Position numbers and translations under genes: made by a program. A stretch of DNA of 13,746 bases, taken from contig CAJMLV010000058.1 in NCBI GenBank assembly GCA_905214345.1, positions 1 through 13,746 on the forward strand, written 5' to 3'. This document shows, piece by piece, positions 7,231 through 12,520 of this stretch. Position 1 is the stretch's first letter. Every line of letters starts with the position of its first letter. Origin of the DNA: an uncultured bacterium (GTDB taxonomy: Bacteria; Bacillota; Clostridia; Oscillospirales; Ruminococcaceae). A model generated the notes under the pieces. The model was not told the DNA's origin, made no database searches, and worked only from the letters and a program-made list of their open reading frames with translations.

Positions 7231-7660
7231 TTTTTGGACAAAGGCATCTAGCCGCATGGTCCTTCCTTTTCGTGCCCGAAAAGGAAGCGAAAAGGGCCCG
7301 CCGTTCCGATGCGGCGGCCGCCGGCTGGGGCTGCGGCCCCAGACCCCAAGATGCGGCCACCTAACGACGGCCTACTCAGGCCCTGGGGGGCCTGAGCAAG
7401 GAATGGAGTTTGAAAGGCTTGCGGGAAAGCTAATTGCTGTTTCCGCCAAGTAATAGCTACCGGGAAATGGTATAAAATCATTTTCCTTGTTCACCGGGCC
7501 CCAGCCCGGTGAATAGGCCGTCGTAAGGTGGCCGCATACCCCGGGTCCAGGGCCGCGGCCCTGGTCGGCGTCCACCGCATCGAAACGGTGGCGGTTTTTC
7601 GGTTCCTTTTTGACGCCAAAAAGGAACAACCACACGGCAGAATCTCGTCTGCCAAAAAAT
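7231..7660. repeat. Complete copy of a composite, head-to-head hairpin repeat element
   Basis: This stretch holds no convincing gene; it is a structured repeat. The left arm has four hairpins: 7263-7286 (TTCCTTTTCG stem), 7298-7317 (CCGCCG/CGGCGG, loop TTCCGATG), 7325-7342 (CTGGGGC/GCCCCAG) and 7376-7395 (TCAGGCCC/GGGCCTGA, loop TGGG). The right arm carries the same four in inverted order: 7490-7513, 7572-7591, 7547-7564 and 7602-7627, plus a terminal GGCAGA/TCTGCC hairpin at 7636-7653. The linker ATGCGGCCACCT.ACGACGGCC is nearly identical in both arms. The centre (about 7410-7485) has an imperfect CTTGCGGGAAA/TTTCCGCCAAG inverted repeat. Partial copies lie at both window edges. The outer left boundary (7231-7257) is degenerate and uncertain. 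Confidence 0.88.
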
Positions 7661-7669
7661 CACTGACTT

Positions 7670-7695
7670 TTGATCGGCTCAACAGCCGATATAAT
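7670..7695 (+). promoter_or_regulatory. Probable yqeG promoter with overlapping palindrome
   Basis: A perfect TATAAT (7690-7695) lies just upstream of the SD. The best -35, TTGATC (7670-7675), is only 14 nt away, which is short. The space between is filled by the inverted repeat ATCGGCT-CAAC-AGCCGAT (7673-7690) abutting the -10. This could be an operator or another repeat hairpin. A TATAAT at 7690 would give an almost leaderless distance to the SD AAGGAG (7697-7702), so function is uncertain. Confidence 0.4.
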
Positions 7696-7709
7696 CAAGG
7701 AGCCTGACC

Positions 7710-8219
7710 ATGCTTCTCACACCTGAGATCATCTTCCAACATGTGGAATCCATCACCCCGGAAGTCCTGCAAAACATGGGCATCCGGGCACTGGTGCTGG
7801 ATGTGGACAACACCCTCACCGGCGACGGCAGCCAGCAGCTGGACGATTCCGTCCAGGCCTGGCTGGATACCATGCGCGCCGCCGGTATCTCTTTGACCAT
7901 CGTGTCCAACAACACCGCCAAGAGGGTGCGTCCCTTTGCGGGGCGGGTGGGCCTGGCCTTTGTGCCTCTGGCCTGCAAGCCTCTGCCGGTGGGGCTGTTT
8001 GTGGCCCGCCGCCGTCTGGGCGTGCCCCGGTCCGCCATGGCCATGGTGGGGGACCAGATCTTCACCGACCGGTTGGCGGCAGGGCTGTTCGGCATCCGCT
8101 GCCTGTATGTGCTGCCCCGCACCCCCCACGACAAAAACAAGGTGGTGCGTCTCAAGCGCAAGCTGGAAAAGCCCTTTGTGCGGCGATACTACGAAAAAGG
8201 CGGTGTGACCCATGAATGA
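7710..8219 (+). CDS. yqeG: YqeG family HAD IIIA-type phosphatase
   Basis: A 169-residue cytosolic HAD-superfamily protein of the YqeG family, widespread in Firmicutes; its physiological substrate is not known to me. Motif I is LDVDNTL (D31 and D33), motif II is SNN (66-68), motif III is K90 in ACKPLP, and motif IV is VGDQIFTD (113-120). This order and spacing are typical. The family lacks a large cap and so may act on bulky substrates. The start has AAGGAG 8 nt before the ATG. The gene overlaps the next one by 8 nt, so the two are translationally coupled. The composite repeat and a palindrome lie directly upstream. Confidence 0.9.
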   Translation: MLLTPEIIFQHVESITPEVLQNMGIRALVLDVDNTLTGDGSQQLDDSVQAWLDTMRAAGISLTIVSNNTAKRVRPFAGRVGLAFVPLACKPLPVGLFVARRRLGVPRSAMAMVGDQIFTDRLAAGLFGIRCLYVLPRTPHDKNKVVRLKRKLEKPFVRRYYEKGGVTHE

Positions 8220-9075
8220 TACCCCGCGTTTCGGCACGGCGGGCCTGTCGGACAGTTTCAAGGCTTCCGGGGGCAAGACCCCGGCGGACATTGCCCGCTT
8301 TACCGCCGGTTTCGGGCTGACCGCCTTCGAGTACCAGTGCGGCCGTGGCGTGCGCATCAGCGCCGAGCGTGCCGCCGAACTGGGCGCGGCCTGCGCCGCC
8401 AACGGCATCGTGCTTTCGGTGCATGCGCCCTACTACATCAGCATGAGCAGTCTGGAAGAGGAAAAACGCCTGCACAGCGTGGATTATCTGCTGCAAAGCT
8501 GCGCCGCCGTCAAGGCCATGGGCGGGCGCCGGGTGATCTTCCACACCGGCAGCTGCGGCAAGCAGAGCCGGGAAGCCGCCCTGGAAAAGGCCCTGGATAC
8601 CCTCACCCGCGCCCAGAAGGCCGTGGACGAGGCGGGATACGGCGACTGCATCCTCTGCCCCGAGACCATGGGCAAGGTGGGCCAGCTGGGCACCCTGGAA
8701 GAAGTGCTGGCCCTGTGCCAGGTGGACAAGCGCATCACCCCCTGCATCGACTTCGGGCATCTCTACGCCCGCAGCCGGGGCCAGGACCTGGCCGACCCCG
8801 AAGGTGCCGGGTATGCCGCCTTGCTGGACCGGCTGGAGGAAGCCCTGGGGGATGAGCGGGCGAAGAACTTCCACGCCCATTTTTCCCGCATTGCCTACAC
8901 CGACGGCGGCGAGAAGATGCACCTGACCTTTGCCGATACCCAGTACGGCCCGCCCCACGAACCCCTGATGAAACTGCTGAAGCAGCGGGGATTGTGCCCC
9001 ACTATTATCTGCGAATCCGCCGGTACACAGGCGGAGGATGCGGCGACACTGCGCCGGGTGTTCGAAGAGGCTTGA
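8212..9075 (+). CDS. Endonuclease IV-like TIM-barrel protein (AP endonuclease family 2)
   Basis: A 287-residue TIM-barrel protein of the AP endonuclease 2/endonuclease IV superfamily. Likely metal ligands sit in the expected order: H71 (HAPYYIS), H111 (FHTGS), E151 (CPETMGK), D180 and H183 (IDFGH), H221 (FHAHFS) and E268 (CESAG). These match the Zn-binding pattern of Nfo, which cleaves DNA at abasic sites. The Asp-x-His pair of Nfo (D229-H231 in E. coli) appears as K235-M-H237, so one usual Zn ligand may be missing. The HLTFADTQYGP segment differs from the Nfo DRHENIG motif. The product could therefore be a genuine deoxyribonuclease IV, or a diverged hydrolase or isomerase of the same fold. 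The ATG is embedded in the end of yqeG (8-nt overlap), implying co-translation. Confidence 0.8.
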   Translation: MNDTPRFGTAGLSDSFKASGGKTPADIARFTAGFGLTAFEYQCGRGVRISAERAAELGAACAANGIVLSVHAPYYISMSSLEEEKRLHSVDYLLQSCAAVKAMGGRRVIFHTGSCGKQSREAALEKALDTLTRAQKAVDEAGYGDCILCPETMGKVGQLGTLEEVLALCQVDKRITPCIDFGHLYARSRGQDLADPEGAGYAALLDRLEEALGDERAKNFHAHFSRIAYTDGGEKMHLTFADTQYGPPHEPLMKLLKQRGLCPTIICESAGTQAEDAATLRRVFEEA

Positions 9076-9077
9076 AT

Positions 9078-9122
9078 GGCAGACGGGAGTCTGCCCAAAA
9101 AACCAAAGCCCCAAAAAACCAA
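9078..9122. repeat. Solo repeat hairpin plus 13-bp direct repeat
   Basis: GGCAGAC-GGGA-GTCTGCC (9078-9095) has the same 7-bp stem and 4-nt loop as the terminal hairpin of the composite repeat at 62-79. It starts 2 bp after the preceding stop codon. It is followed by CCCAAAAAACCAA twice (9094-9106 and 9110-9122). The A-run follows the stem on the + strand, so it is not a classical terminator for the upstream genes. Confidence 0.65.
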
Positions 9123-9184
9123 GAATCAAGGCCGAATTTTCGGCCCCAAACCCCCATTTTTTACGTTTGTGTGCTCCAAAACAC

Positions 9185-9213
9185 TTGCAATACGCCAAGT
9201 TTTCGGGTAAAAT
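9185..9213 (+). promoter_or_regulatory. Sigma-A promoter for efp
   Basis: TTGCAA (9185-9190), a 17-nt spacer, then TAAAAT (9208-9213). It is in an AT-rich pocket, and the predicted start near 9220 gives a leader of about 50 nt. Confidence 0.8.
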
Positions 9214-9271
9214 ATCAACAGGTATGTTTTATTTGCATCAACTTTAATTCTACAATCGGAGGAATCCATTT

Positions 9272-9832
9272 ATGATCTCTGCAGGCGAATTCCGTAACGG
9301 CGTTACCTTTGAGCAGGACGGCCAGGTTCTCCAGGTCGTTGAGTTCCAGCACGTCAAGCCCGGCAAGGGCGCCGCTTTCGTGCGCACCAAGACCAAGAAC
9401 GTCATCACCGGTTCCGTGGTCGAAACCAGCTACAACCCCACCGCCAAGTTCCCCCAGGCTTTCATTGAGCGCAAGGAAGTGACCTACAGCTACGAGGACG
9501 GCGACCTGTATCATTTCATGGATAACGAAACCTACGATGATATCCCGGTCAGCGCTGCCGACGTGCCGGAAAACTTCAAGTTCTGCAAGGAGAACGAGAT
9601 CTGCAAGCTGCTGTCCTACAAGGGCAAGGTCTTCAGCGTGGAAATCCCCAACTTCATCGAGCTGGAGATCACCGAGACCGAACCCGGCTTCAAGGGCAAC
9701 ACCGCTACCAACACCCTGAAGCCCGCCAAGGTTGAGACCGGCGCCGAGATCCGCGTGCCCCTGTTCATCAACGAAGGCGACAAGATCCGCATCGATACCC
9801 GCACCGGCGAGTATATGGAGCGCGTCAACTGA
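9272..9832 (+). CDS. efp: Translation elongation factor P
   Basis: A 186-residue three-domain EF-P, which enters the ribosome between P and E sites and relieves stalling at polyproline stretches. The N-terminal KOW-like domain carries the tip loop KPGKG with Lys32, the residue modified in many bacteria. The proline before it (P30) and the lack of a visible epmA/epmB-type gene here fit the Firmicute style rather than lysylation, which is inference. The C-terminal OB domains end with the conserved GDKIRIDTRTGEYMERV signature. Length is standard. The ATG has a GGAGGA SD 8-9 nt upstream. It has its own promoter, and a terminator lies between it and the CD1247-type gene. Confidence 0.98.
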   Translation: MISAGEFRNGVTFEQDGQVLQVVEFQHVKPGKGAAFVRTKTKNVITGSVVETSYNPTAKFPQAFIERKEVTYSYEDGDLYHFMDNETYDDIPVSAADVPENFKFCKENEICKLLSYKGKVFSVEIPNFIELEITETEPGFKGNTATNTLKPAKVETGAEIRVPLFINEGDKIRIDTRTGEYMERVN

Positions 9833-9843
9833 TTTTTGTGCCT

Positions 9844-9878
9844 GAGCCGGGCCGCGGGTCTGCCGCGCCCGGCTTTTT
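9844..9878 (+). terminator. Rho-independent terminator after efp
   Basis: GCCGGGC/GCCCGGC (outer stem, 9846-9873) encloses GCGG/CCGC and is followed by TTTTT. A second small palindrome GCACCCC-TT-GGGGTGC follows at 9879-9894. Readthrough into the next gene is possible because no strong promoter is visible there. Confidence 0.85.
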
Positions 9879-9927
9879 GCACCCCTTGGGGTGCGCAGAT
9901 TGTGCAATATAAAGGAGGTACCCCCTT

Positions 9928-10338
9928 ATGGCTATGGACCTGAACGCCAAGGCCGCCTACATCCGCGGCCTGATGACCGGCATGGAATTTGACCCCAACA
10001 GCAAGAACGGCAAGATCATCGCCGCCATGATGGACCTGCTGGAAGAGATGGCCGCCACCGTCACCGAACATGACCAGGCTCTGGACCAGGCGTTCGATGA
10101 GCTGGACGCCATCGATGAGGACCTGGACGATCTCACCGACGCCCTCTTCGGCACCGAAGAAGACGACGAGGACGAGGATGCCGAGTACGAAGTCACCTGC
10201 CCCAACTGCGGCACCGTGACCGCTGTGGACGAGGACACCCTGCTCAGCCAGGAACTGGTCTGCCCCAACTGCGGCGCGGCCTTTGACATCGAACTGGCTC
10301 CCGAAGACGGCGAGGAAGAAGCTCCCACCGAAGAATAA
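9928..10338 (+). CDS. CD1247-type N-terminal domain protein with zinc ribbon
   Basis: A 136-residue protein resembling the clostridial CD1247 N-terminal-domain family, whose function I do not know. Residues 1-75 are helical and acidic (AKAAYIRGLMTGM, DLLEEMA, then heptad-like DQALDQAFDELDAIDEDLDDL), suggesting a coiled coil. Residues 88-120 form a zinc ribbon with CPNC at 91-94 and CPNC at 112-115. The protein is strongly acidic and ends in a Glu-rich tail. The ATG has a near-perfect AAAGGAGG SD 9 nt upstream, predicting strong translation. Its position directly after efp matches what I recall from other Clostridia, suggesting a translation- or transcription-related role (inference). Confidence 0.85.
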   Translation: MAMDLNAKAAYIRGLMTGMEFDPNSKNGKIIAAMMDLLEEMAATVTEHDQALDQAFDELDAIDEDLDDLTDALFGTEEDDEDEDAEYEVTCPNCGTVTAVDEDTLLSQELVCPNCGAAFDIELAPEDGEEEAPTEE

Positions 10339-10351
10339 TCCCGGCCTTTTC

Positions 10352-10394
10352 AGCGCCCCGGCCCCGCTTTCTGCGGGCGCGCCGGGGCGCTTTT
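10352..10394 (+). terminator. Rho-independent terminator after the CD1247-type gene
   Basis: AGCGCCCCGGC (10352-10362) pairs with GCCGGGGCGCT (10381-10391), with an inner CCCGC/GCGGG stem, followed by TTTG. The T-run is short but the stem is very stable. Confidence 0.85.
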
Positions 10395-10431
10395 GCTTTG
10401 CCGTGTGTCATGCCGCGAAAGGGGATTGCTC

Positions 10432-11685
10432 ATGTTCCGGACTCTCCAGCTGATCCTGCCCGTCCTGGCCGCCCTGCTGTTTTTGTGGTGCGCCGGGTGC
10501 TGTGTGCTGGGCACATTGCGTCCCGCCACCCTGCGGCCGCTGCCTTCCGGCGATACTCTGCCCCGCTGGACCTGGGGTCACGCGACGGCAGTCTGCCTGG
10601 TCATCGCCCTGGTGTGGCAGGGCATCTTCTGGGCGGCGGCCCTGGTGCGGTATCCCGACCTGGACCCGGTGGCCGCCCTGCAGGCCCAGTACTTCGGCAA
10701 TACCGATGCCCGACACTATGTGGACCTGGCCCAATATGGGTACGGGGCGGGGGAGGCGTTCCCCGAACAGTACCTGATGATCGTGTTCTTTCCGCTGTTT
10801 CCGGCGCTGCTGCGGCTGCTGAACCTTTTTGGCTGGTTCGACTGGTATGTGCTGGCCCTGGCGGTGCAGGTACCCCTCTTTGCCGCCGCGGGCGCCAATC
10901 TGTACCTGCTGCTGGCCGGACGGTTCGGCCACGACCGCGCCCGGTGGGCGCTGGCCTTCGCGGTGCTGGGCCCGGGCTGCCAGTTTTTCTTCGCTCCCAT
11001 GACAGAAAGCCTGTTCCTGCTCCTGTCCACCGCCTATGTGCTGCTGCTGGAACGCCGCCGCTGGGCTTTGTGCGGGCTGGTGGGCCTGCTGGCCGCCCTG
11101 ACCCGCGCCCCGGGCGGGCTTTTGTGCGGGGTGGCCATGCTCTGGCTGCTGGGCCGGGCGTTCTGCCGCAAACCCGCCCCGGGATGGGGAGCGGTGCTGG
11201 CGGTGGCGGGGCCCCCTGCCGGGCTGGGGCTGTACTTTGCCCTGAACCGGGCGGTGTACGGCAACCCGTTCCAGTACTCGATTTACCAGAAAGACCACTG
11301 GAACCAGGCCCTGGGACTGTTCACCAACACGGTGGGGTATCATCTGCGGTATCTGGTCCAATGGTGGGACGACAACCGCACCGCCGCCGTGTACATCTGT
11401 GCCGCGGCGCTGGCGGCTATCTTCCTGGTGCTGGTGCTGCTGGCTCTCACCGCCCGGCAGCTGCCGCCCCATTATCTGGGCTATGCCCTGGCCTACTTCG
11501 CTCTCACAGCGGGGACTACCTGGGCCATCAGTCTGCCCCGGTACTTTTCTGCCTGTTTCCTGCTGCCGGTGCTGCCTGCCGTGCTGCTGCGCAAAAACAG
11601 CCTGCGGGCTGCCGCGCTGACGGTCTGGGTGGGACTGGGCGCGGTGTATACCCTGCAATACTTTGCCCAGGGTCCTATTTACTGA
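10432..11685 (+). CDS. GT-C mannosyltransferase-like membrane protein (PIG-V/COG5542 type)
   Basis: A 417-residue polytopic membrane protein with about ten hydrophobic helices. After TM2 it has NTDARHYVDLAQYGYG (90-105), matching the D-x-x-HY...A..GY luminal motif of bacterial PIG-V-like mannosyltransferases (GT-C fold). D92 is the likely catalytic acid. FFPLFPALLRLL (about 119-130) and the later ERRRWALCGLVGLLAALTR segment are also typical of that family. Such enzymes transfer a sugar from a polyprenyl-phosphate donor to an acceptor outside the membrane; donor and acceptor cannot be read here. The frame is open 13 codons upstream, but ATG 10432 has AAAGGGG 7 nt before it and begins directly before TM1. 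Terminators precede and follow it, so it is probably monocistronic. I saw no clear promoter. Confidence 0.85.
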   Translation: MFRTLQLILPVLAALLFLWCAGCCVLGTLRPATLRPLPSGDTLPRWTWGHATAVCLVIALVWQGIFWAAALVRYPDLDPVAALQAQYFGNTDARHYVDLAQYGYGAGEAFPEQYLMIVFFPLFPALLRLLNLFGWFDWYVLALAVQVPLFAAAGANLYLLLAGRFGHDRARWALAFAVLGPGCQFFFAPMTESLFLLLSTAYVLLLERRRWALCGLVGLLAALTRAPGGLLCGVAMLWLLGRAFCRKPAPGWGAVLAVAGPPAGLGLYFALNRAVYGNPFQYSIYQKDHWNQALGLFTNTVGYHLRYLVQWWDDNRTAAVYICAAALAAIFLVLVLLALTARQLPPHYLGYALAYFALTAGTTWAISLPRYFSACFLLPVLPAVLLRKNSLRAAALTVWVGLGAVYTLQYFAQGPIY

Positions 11686-11695
11686 GAATATGGCG

Positions 11696-11733
11696 ACAGC
11701 CGCCCTCCCGCAAAAGGGGAGAGCGGCTGTTTT
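11696..11733 (+). terminator. Rho-independent terminator of the GT-C gene
   Basis: ACAGCCGC plus CTCCC pairs with GGGGAG plus GCGGCTGT (11696-11730), loop GCAAAA, followed by TTTG. It lies 10 bp after the stop codon. Confidence 0.88.
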
Positions 11734-11770
11734 GCACCGGGAAAACGTCTGTTTGTGGAAAACTTAGGAG

Positions 11771-11979
11771 CCGGGAGCGGCGGGCTCTGTGTTATGGAAA
11801 CTTTACGGGATAAACAAGGAAACCCCGCAGGAGTTGACTCAGTCGCCGGGAGCGGCGGGCTTTGTGTTATAGAAATTTTACGGGAAAAACAAGGAGACTC
11901 CGCAGGAGTTGACTCAGTCGCCGGGAGCGGCGGGCTTTGTGTTATAGACATTTTACGGGAAAAACAAGGAAACCCCGCT
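11771..11979. repeat. 75-bp tandem repeat, about 2.8 copies
   Basis: Units begin at 11771, 11846 and 11921 with CCGGGAGCGGCGGGCT. The first two are full (75 bp) and differ at about six positions. The third runs into the left stem of the ferredoxin terminator near 11979. Because 75 is a multiple of three, open frames persist on both strands: + from a GTG at 11755, with a 25-residue unit containing GSGGLCVIEILREKQG; - with a SITQSPPLPATESTPA unit. Neither has a convincing SD. Each unit holds small palindromes (ACTCC-GCA-GGAGT in unit 2; GAGT-TG-ACTC). The stretch 11734-12025 shows no other gene. Confidence 0.9.
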
Positions 11980-12002
11980 GCACCAGAGGTACAGCGGGGT
12001 TT
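11970..12002 (-). terminator. Rho-independent terminator of the ferredoxin gene
   Basis: On the minus strand, AACCCCGCTG and CAGCGGGGTT form a 10-bp stem with an 11-12-nt loop, followed by TTTCCTTGTTTTT. It lies 24 bp after the ferredoxin stop. The distal stem half coincides with the edge of the 75-bp tandem repeat. Confidence 0.85.
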
Positions 12003-12025
12003 TCAACCATTTGCGATCGGAAAAA

Positions 12026-12193
12026 TTATTCCGGCTGGATAGCGCCGGTGGGGCAAGCACCTTCGCAAGCGCCGCAATCGATGCAGGCAGAGGCGTCAAC
12101 GACAGCCTTGTCGGCCATGCTGATCGCACCCACGGGGCAGGTGTCAACGCAGGCGCCGCAAGCAACGCATTCGCTGGTAACGGTATGAGCCAT
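12026..12193 (-). CDS. 2[4Fe-4S] ferredoxin
   Basis: A 55-residue clostridial-type ferredoxin, a soluble low-potential electron carrier for hydrogenases, pyruvate:ferredoxin oxidoreductase and similar enzymes. Two CxxCxxCxxxCP cluster motifs are present: C9, C12, C15, C19 and C37, C40, C43, C47. The two halves are related (ECVACGACVDTCPVGAI and ACIDCGACEGACPTGAI), as expected for the duplicated fold. The length matches the classical 55-residue protein. SD AAGGAG lies 7 nt before the ATG. Promoter and terminator flank it, so it stands alone. It is probably highly expressed in this anaerobe. Confidence 0.97.
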   Translation of the reverse strand: MAHTVTSECVACGACVDTCPVGAISMADKAVVDASACIDCGACEGACPTGAIQPE

Positions 12194-12300
12194 GGTGATA
12201 CTCCTTATCTCCGTGCATAGTGTATTGCACGGCGGCCGCTTTGCACGGTGGGACGGTACGCCGACACGCAGAACACCGCGAAAATCACGGTCTCTGCGTT
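12194..12300 (-). promoter_or_regulatory. Structured 5' leader of the ferredoxin mRNA
   Basis: The leader is about 105 nt. On the minus strand, a first hairpin pairs ACGCAGA with TCTGCGT (12299-12266). A second, CCGTGCA/TGCACGG (12232-12211), ends 4 nt before the SD. Another CCGTGCA lies at 12248-12242, so TGCACGG next to the SD could pair with either copy. This gives two alternative folds. It matches no riboswitch class I recognise. Confidence 0.5.
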
Positions 12301-12306
12301 TTTATT

Positions 12307-12336
12307 ATTGTAGCACCGGGCACTGGGGTTATTCAA
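12307..12336 (-). promoter_or_regulatory. Sigma-A promoter for ferredoxin
   Basis: On the minus strand, TTGAAT (12336-12331), an 18-nt spacer, then TACAAT (12312-12307). Confidence 0.75.
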
Positions 12337-12380
12337 GCCTAACTTGGTGATTTTATGCACAAAACCCCTGCGAAGTGCAC

Positions 12381-12409
12381 AAAAAAGAGTTGCATTGACG
12401 CAACTTTTT
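12381..12409 (-). terminator. Terminator downstream of the AraC gene (possibly bidirectional)
   Basis: On the minus strand, AAAAAGTTGC and GCAACT pair around GTCAAT, followed by CTTTTTT. The opposite strand also has a T5 run after the stem. It lies about 110 bp after the AraC stop. A perfect palindrome without a T-run, GCAAGCGGC-GG-GCCGCTTGC (12449-12468), lies between them. Confidence 0.75.
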
Positions 12410-12464
12410 ACATTTTCCCATCAAAGGGCGGCTAAAATATAACACGGTGCAAGCGGCGGGCCGC

Positions 12465-12494
12465 TTGCGTGGCAGGTGGCGGATGTGGTATACT
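12465..12494 (+). promoter_or_regulatory. Putative promoter facing into the AraC gene (antisense)
   Basis: TTGCGT (12465-12470), an 18-nt spacer, then TATACT (12489-12494) on the + strand. The -35 overlaps the end of the 9-bp palindrome at 12449-12468. No + strand gene follows; a transcript would run antisense to the AraC-family gene. Apart from this, 12194-12520 holds only the ferredoxin leader and promoter, the terminator and the palindrome. Confidence 0.35.
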
Positions 12495-12520
12495 TCTGGT
12501 AAGAAGTTTTCGCCAAAAAA

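Noticed and set aside
7160..7453. Open frame across the composite repeat, with a near-identical relative at 13407-13685
   Set aside because: It is a by-product of the repeat. The conserved protein-like string stems from hairpin DNA, the two arms are out of frame by 1 nt, there is no SD, and the frame starts inside the rpsU terminator region.
7372..7682. Minus-strand open frames in the right arm of the repeat
   Set aside because: They run through several perfect hairpins and a conserved structured linker, with no SD and no conserved frame relative to the left arm.
9078..9100. Hairpin after the endonuclease IV-like gene as its terminator
   Set aside because: It is followed by C and an A-run on the + strand, not T; it matches a dispersed repeat hairpin instead.
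8152..9198. 348-codon minus-strand frame opposite the endonuclease IV-like gene
   Set aside because: Antisense shadow with Gly/Ala/Gln/His-rich composition; the + strand gene has recognisable metal-binding motifs.
10398..11813. 471-codon frame overlapping the GT-C mannosyltransferase gene
   Set aside because: Pro/Arg/Gly-rich frame-shifted shadow; the neighbouring frame has hydrophobic helices and family motifs.
11679..11951. Minus-strand SITQSPPLPATESTPA repeat frame as a secreted repeat protein
   Set aside because: No SD, no signal peptide, it overlaps the GT-C terminator, and openness follows from a period divisible by three. Kept as a repeat, not called a gene.
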